A DNA stretch of 64,000 nt from positions 56,657 through 120,656 of the forward strand of contig NZ_JACDOH010000007.1 of assembly GCF_017656155.1 (NCBI RefSeq), given 5' to 3'. Both the position numbers and the translations under genes were made by a program. This document shows, piece by piece, positions 63,461 to 64,000 of the stretch (positions are counted from its first letter, which is position 1; every line of letters begins with the position of its first letter). Under the pieces are notes generated by a model. The model ran no database searches, had not been told where the DNA came from, and was given only the letters and a program-made list of their open reading frames with translations. This DNA comes from Thermosyntropha sp. (GTDB lineage: Bacteria; Bacillota; Syntrophomonadia; Syntrophomonadales; Syntrophomonadaceae).

Positions 63461-63478
63461 AGGCCTGCTCTCAGACCT
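63461..63478 (-). terminator. terminator after tatA
   Basis: On the minus strand AGGTCTG and CAGGCCT form a short stem (one mismatch) followed by a run of nine T (complement of 63452-63460). The tatA stop codon lies at its edge. It leaves only about 35 nt before sirC, so either it reads through or the heme promoter overlaps tatA. Confidence 0.7.
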
Positions 63479-63659
63479 ATTTTTCTCTCTTTTCTTCCAG
63501 TTCTTTAAAGTCTTCTTCTTTTGCCTTGCGGAAATTTTGCAGTGCTTTTCCTAAAGATTGTCCCACCTGGGGCAGTTTCCCGGGGCCTACAATAATAAGC
63601 ACGATCAGCAATATAAGCACCAATTCCCATGGTCCAAAATTTCCAATCAAACCCAACAT
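63477..63659 (-). CDS. tatA: twin-arginine translocase subunit TatA/E
   Basis: TatA forms the pore-like component that exports folded proteins. The 60-residue protein has one TM helix (ELVLILLIVLIIVGPGKLPQ), the conserved FGPWE start, the hinge GPGKLPQVG and an amphipathic helix SLGKALQNFRKAKEED followed by a charged tail. It lies just upstream of the heme operon, but no tatC is visible in the window. Confidence 0.93.
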   Translation of the reverse strand: MLGLIGNFGPWELVLILLIVLIIVGPGKLPQVGQSLGKALQNFRKAKEEDFKELEEKREK

Positions 63660-63714
63660 ATAACTTCCCCCCCCTCTTCCACTACAGTTCTGTTAACTTA
63701 AATCATATTTGCAA

Positions 63715-63792
63715 TCGTAGAACCCCAGTGTTTATGCTGTTGGTGTAAGTTACCAGCTTCACCCCCAAACATAAACAAAGGAGGTTCTACGA
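63715..63792 (+). repeat. long imperfect hairpin upstream of a transposase gene
   Basis: TCGTAGAACC (63715-63724) pairs with GGTTCTACGA (63783-63792) and, inside it, TGTTTATG (63729-63736) with CATAAACA (63770-63777). The 3' arms cover most of the Shine-Dalgarno AAAGGAGG (63778-63785 region). This may be the IS end plus a translation-blocking stem. Confidence 0.65.
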
Positions 63793-63794
63793 AA

Positions 63795-64000
63795 ATGGGT
63801 AACTTATCCTGTCCTAAGTGTTCAAGTAATTCTCTTTGGAAATACGGCCGCGATTATAAAGGTCGTCAAAAATATTGCTGTAAAAAATGCCGTACTCAAT
63901 TTGTCCCTGAAGCAAATCGACATAAACACCTTAACATTAAATGCTCTTGGTGTGGCTGTGCTATGGAAGTCTACAAACGCCGTAAGTTCTACACCCGTTA
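63795..64000 (+). CDS. zinc-ribbon transposase, N-terminal part (IS1/InsA-like), cut by window edge
   Basis: From the ATG at 63795 an open frame runs to the edge: it begins MGNLSCPKCSSNSLWKYGRD and continues with KGRQKYCCKKCRTQFV, a zinc ribbon made of two cysteine pairs, then a second Cys cluster CSWCGC. This resembles the InsA-type N-terminal domain of IS1-like and related transposases. The frame is still open after 68 codons. AAAGGAGG lies before the ATG, inside a hairpin. Confidence 0.7.
   Translation, partial: MGNLSCPKCSSNSLWKYGRDYKGRQKYCCKKCRTQFVPEANRHKHLNIKCSWCGCAMEVYKRRKFYTR

Noticed and set aside
1..64000. tRNA or rRNA genes
   Set aside because: No cloverleaf with a TTCGA-type T-loop or rRNA signature sequence was noticed on either strand in the intergenic regions; a tRNAscan run would be needed to be sure.

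Overview
The window reads as chromosomal DNA of a low-GC, endospore-forming anaerobic Firmicute, most likely a clostridial relative of the Syntrophomonadaceae. The spore protease GPR with its SASP substrate indicates sporulation. EtfBA next to a membrane heme/FeS oxidoreductase of the EtfAB:menaquinone type, with thiolase and acyl-CoA dehydrogenase, is the fatty-acid beta-oxidation kit known from Syntrophomonas. Heme is made by the anaerobic siroheme (Ahb) route. The taxonomic call is inference from gene content; no rRNA or tRNA gene was found.

Layout. 1-2.1 kb: spore genes (gpr, one alpha/beta SASP and an unlisted 39-residue SASP-like peptide). 2.1-10.8 kb: housekeeping (recG, fakA/yloV, yloU, rpmB, hslO, a gamma-carbonic-anhydrase-like protein, a secreted 3D-domain protein, a CCA-adding/poly(A) polymerase-family enzyme). 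10.8-13.9 kb: AT-rich accessory patch with an unknown secreted protein plus membrane protein, a truncated acyl-CoA ligase, a transposase scrap and an internally deleted IS3-type element. 13.9-24.1 kb: a complete type I-B CRISPR-Cas locus (23 identical 30-bp repeats, 22 spacers, cas6-cas8b-cas7-cas5-cas3-cas4-cas1-cas2), transcribed leftward with the leader on the right of the array. 24.2-27.8 kb: a CHASE4-PAS-GGDEF-HD-GYP protein and coaD.

27.8-37.7 kb: an 11-subunit complex I operon (nuoABCDHIJKLMN) without nuoEFG. 38.0-46.0 kb: a two-component system whose kinase carries an NMT1/THI5-like substrate-binding sensor and whose regulator is a receiver fused to a DUF2294/MpsC-like domain. It is divergent from a xanthine/uracil permease and a three-subunit molybdenum hydroxylase (xanthine dehydrogenase type); a structured leader with a strong terminator precedes the permease. 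46.1-52.6 kb: acyl-CoA dehydrogenase, thiolase and the EtfBA-menaquinone oxidoreductase module. 52.8-63.7 kb: tatA and a compact heme operon (sirC, hemA, hemC, cobA-hemD, ahbC, hemB, ahbD/nirJ2-like, ahbA, ahbB, hemL) ending in an orphan cheR. The right edge holds the start of a zinc-ribbon transposase gene preceded by a long hairpin.

Functionally, beta-oxidation electrons can pass through EtfAB to menaquinone, complex I couples a ferredoxin-like donor to the same pool, and the heme operon can supply the b-heme of the membrane oxidoreductase. Many genes appear to use TTG or GTG starts. The most novel-looking items are the kinase/receiver-DUF2294 pair with its neighbouring leader RNA, the 15-bp inverted repeat between cas2 and the CRISPR leader, and the miniature SASP.
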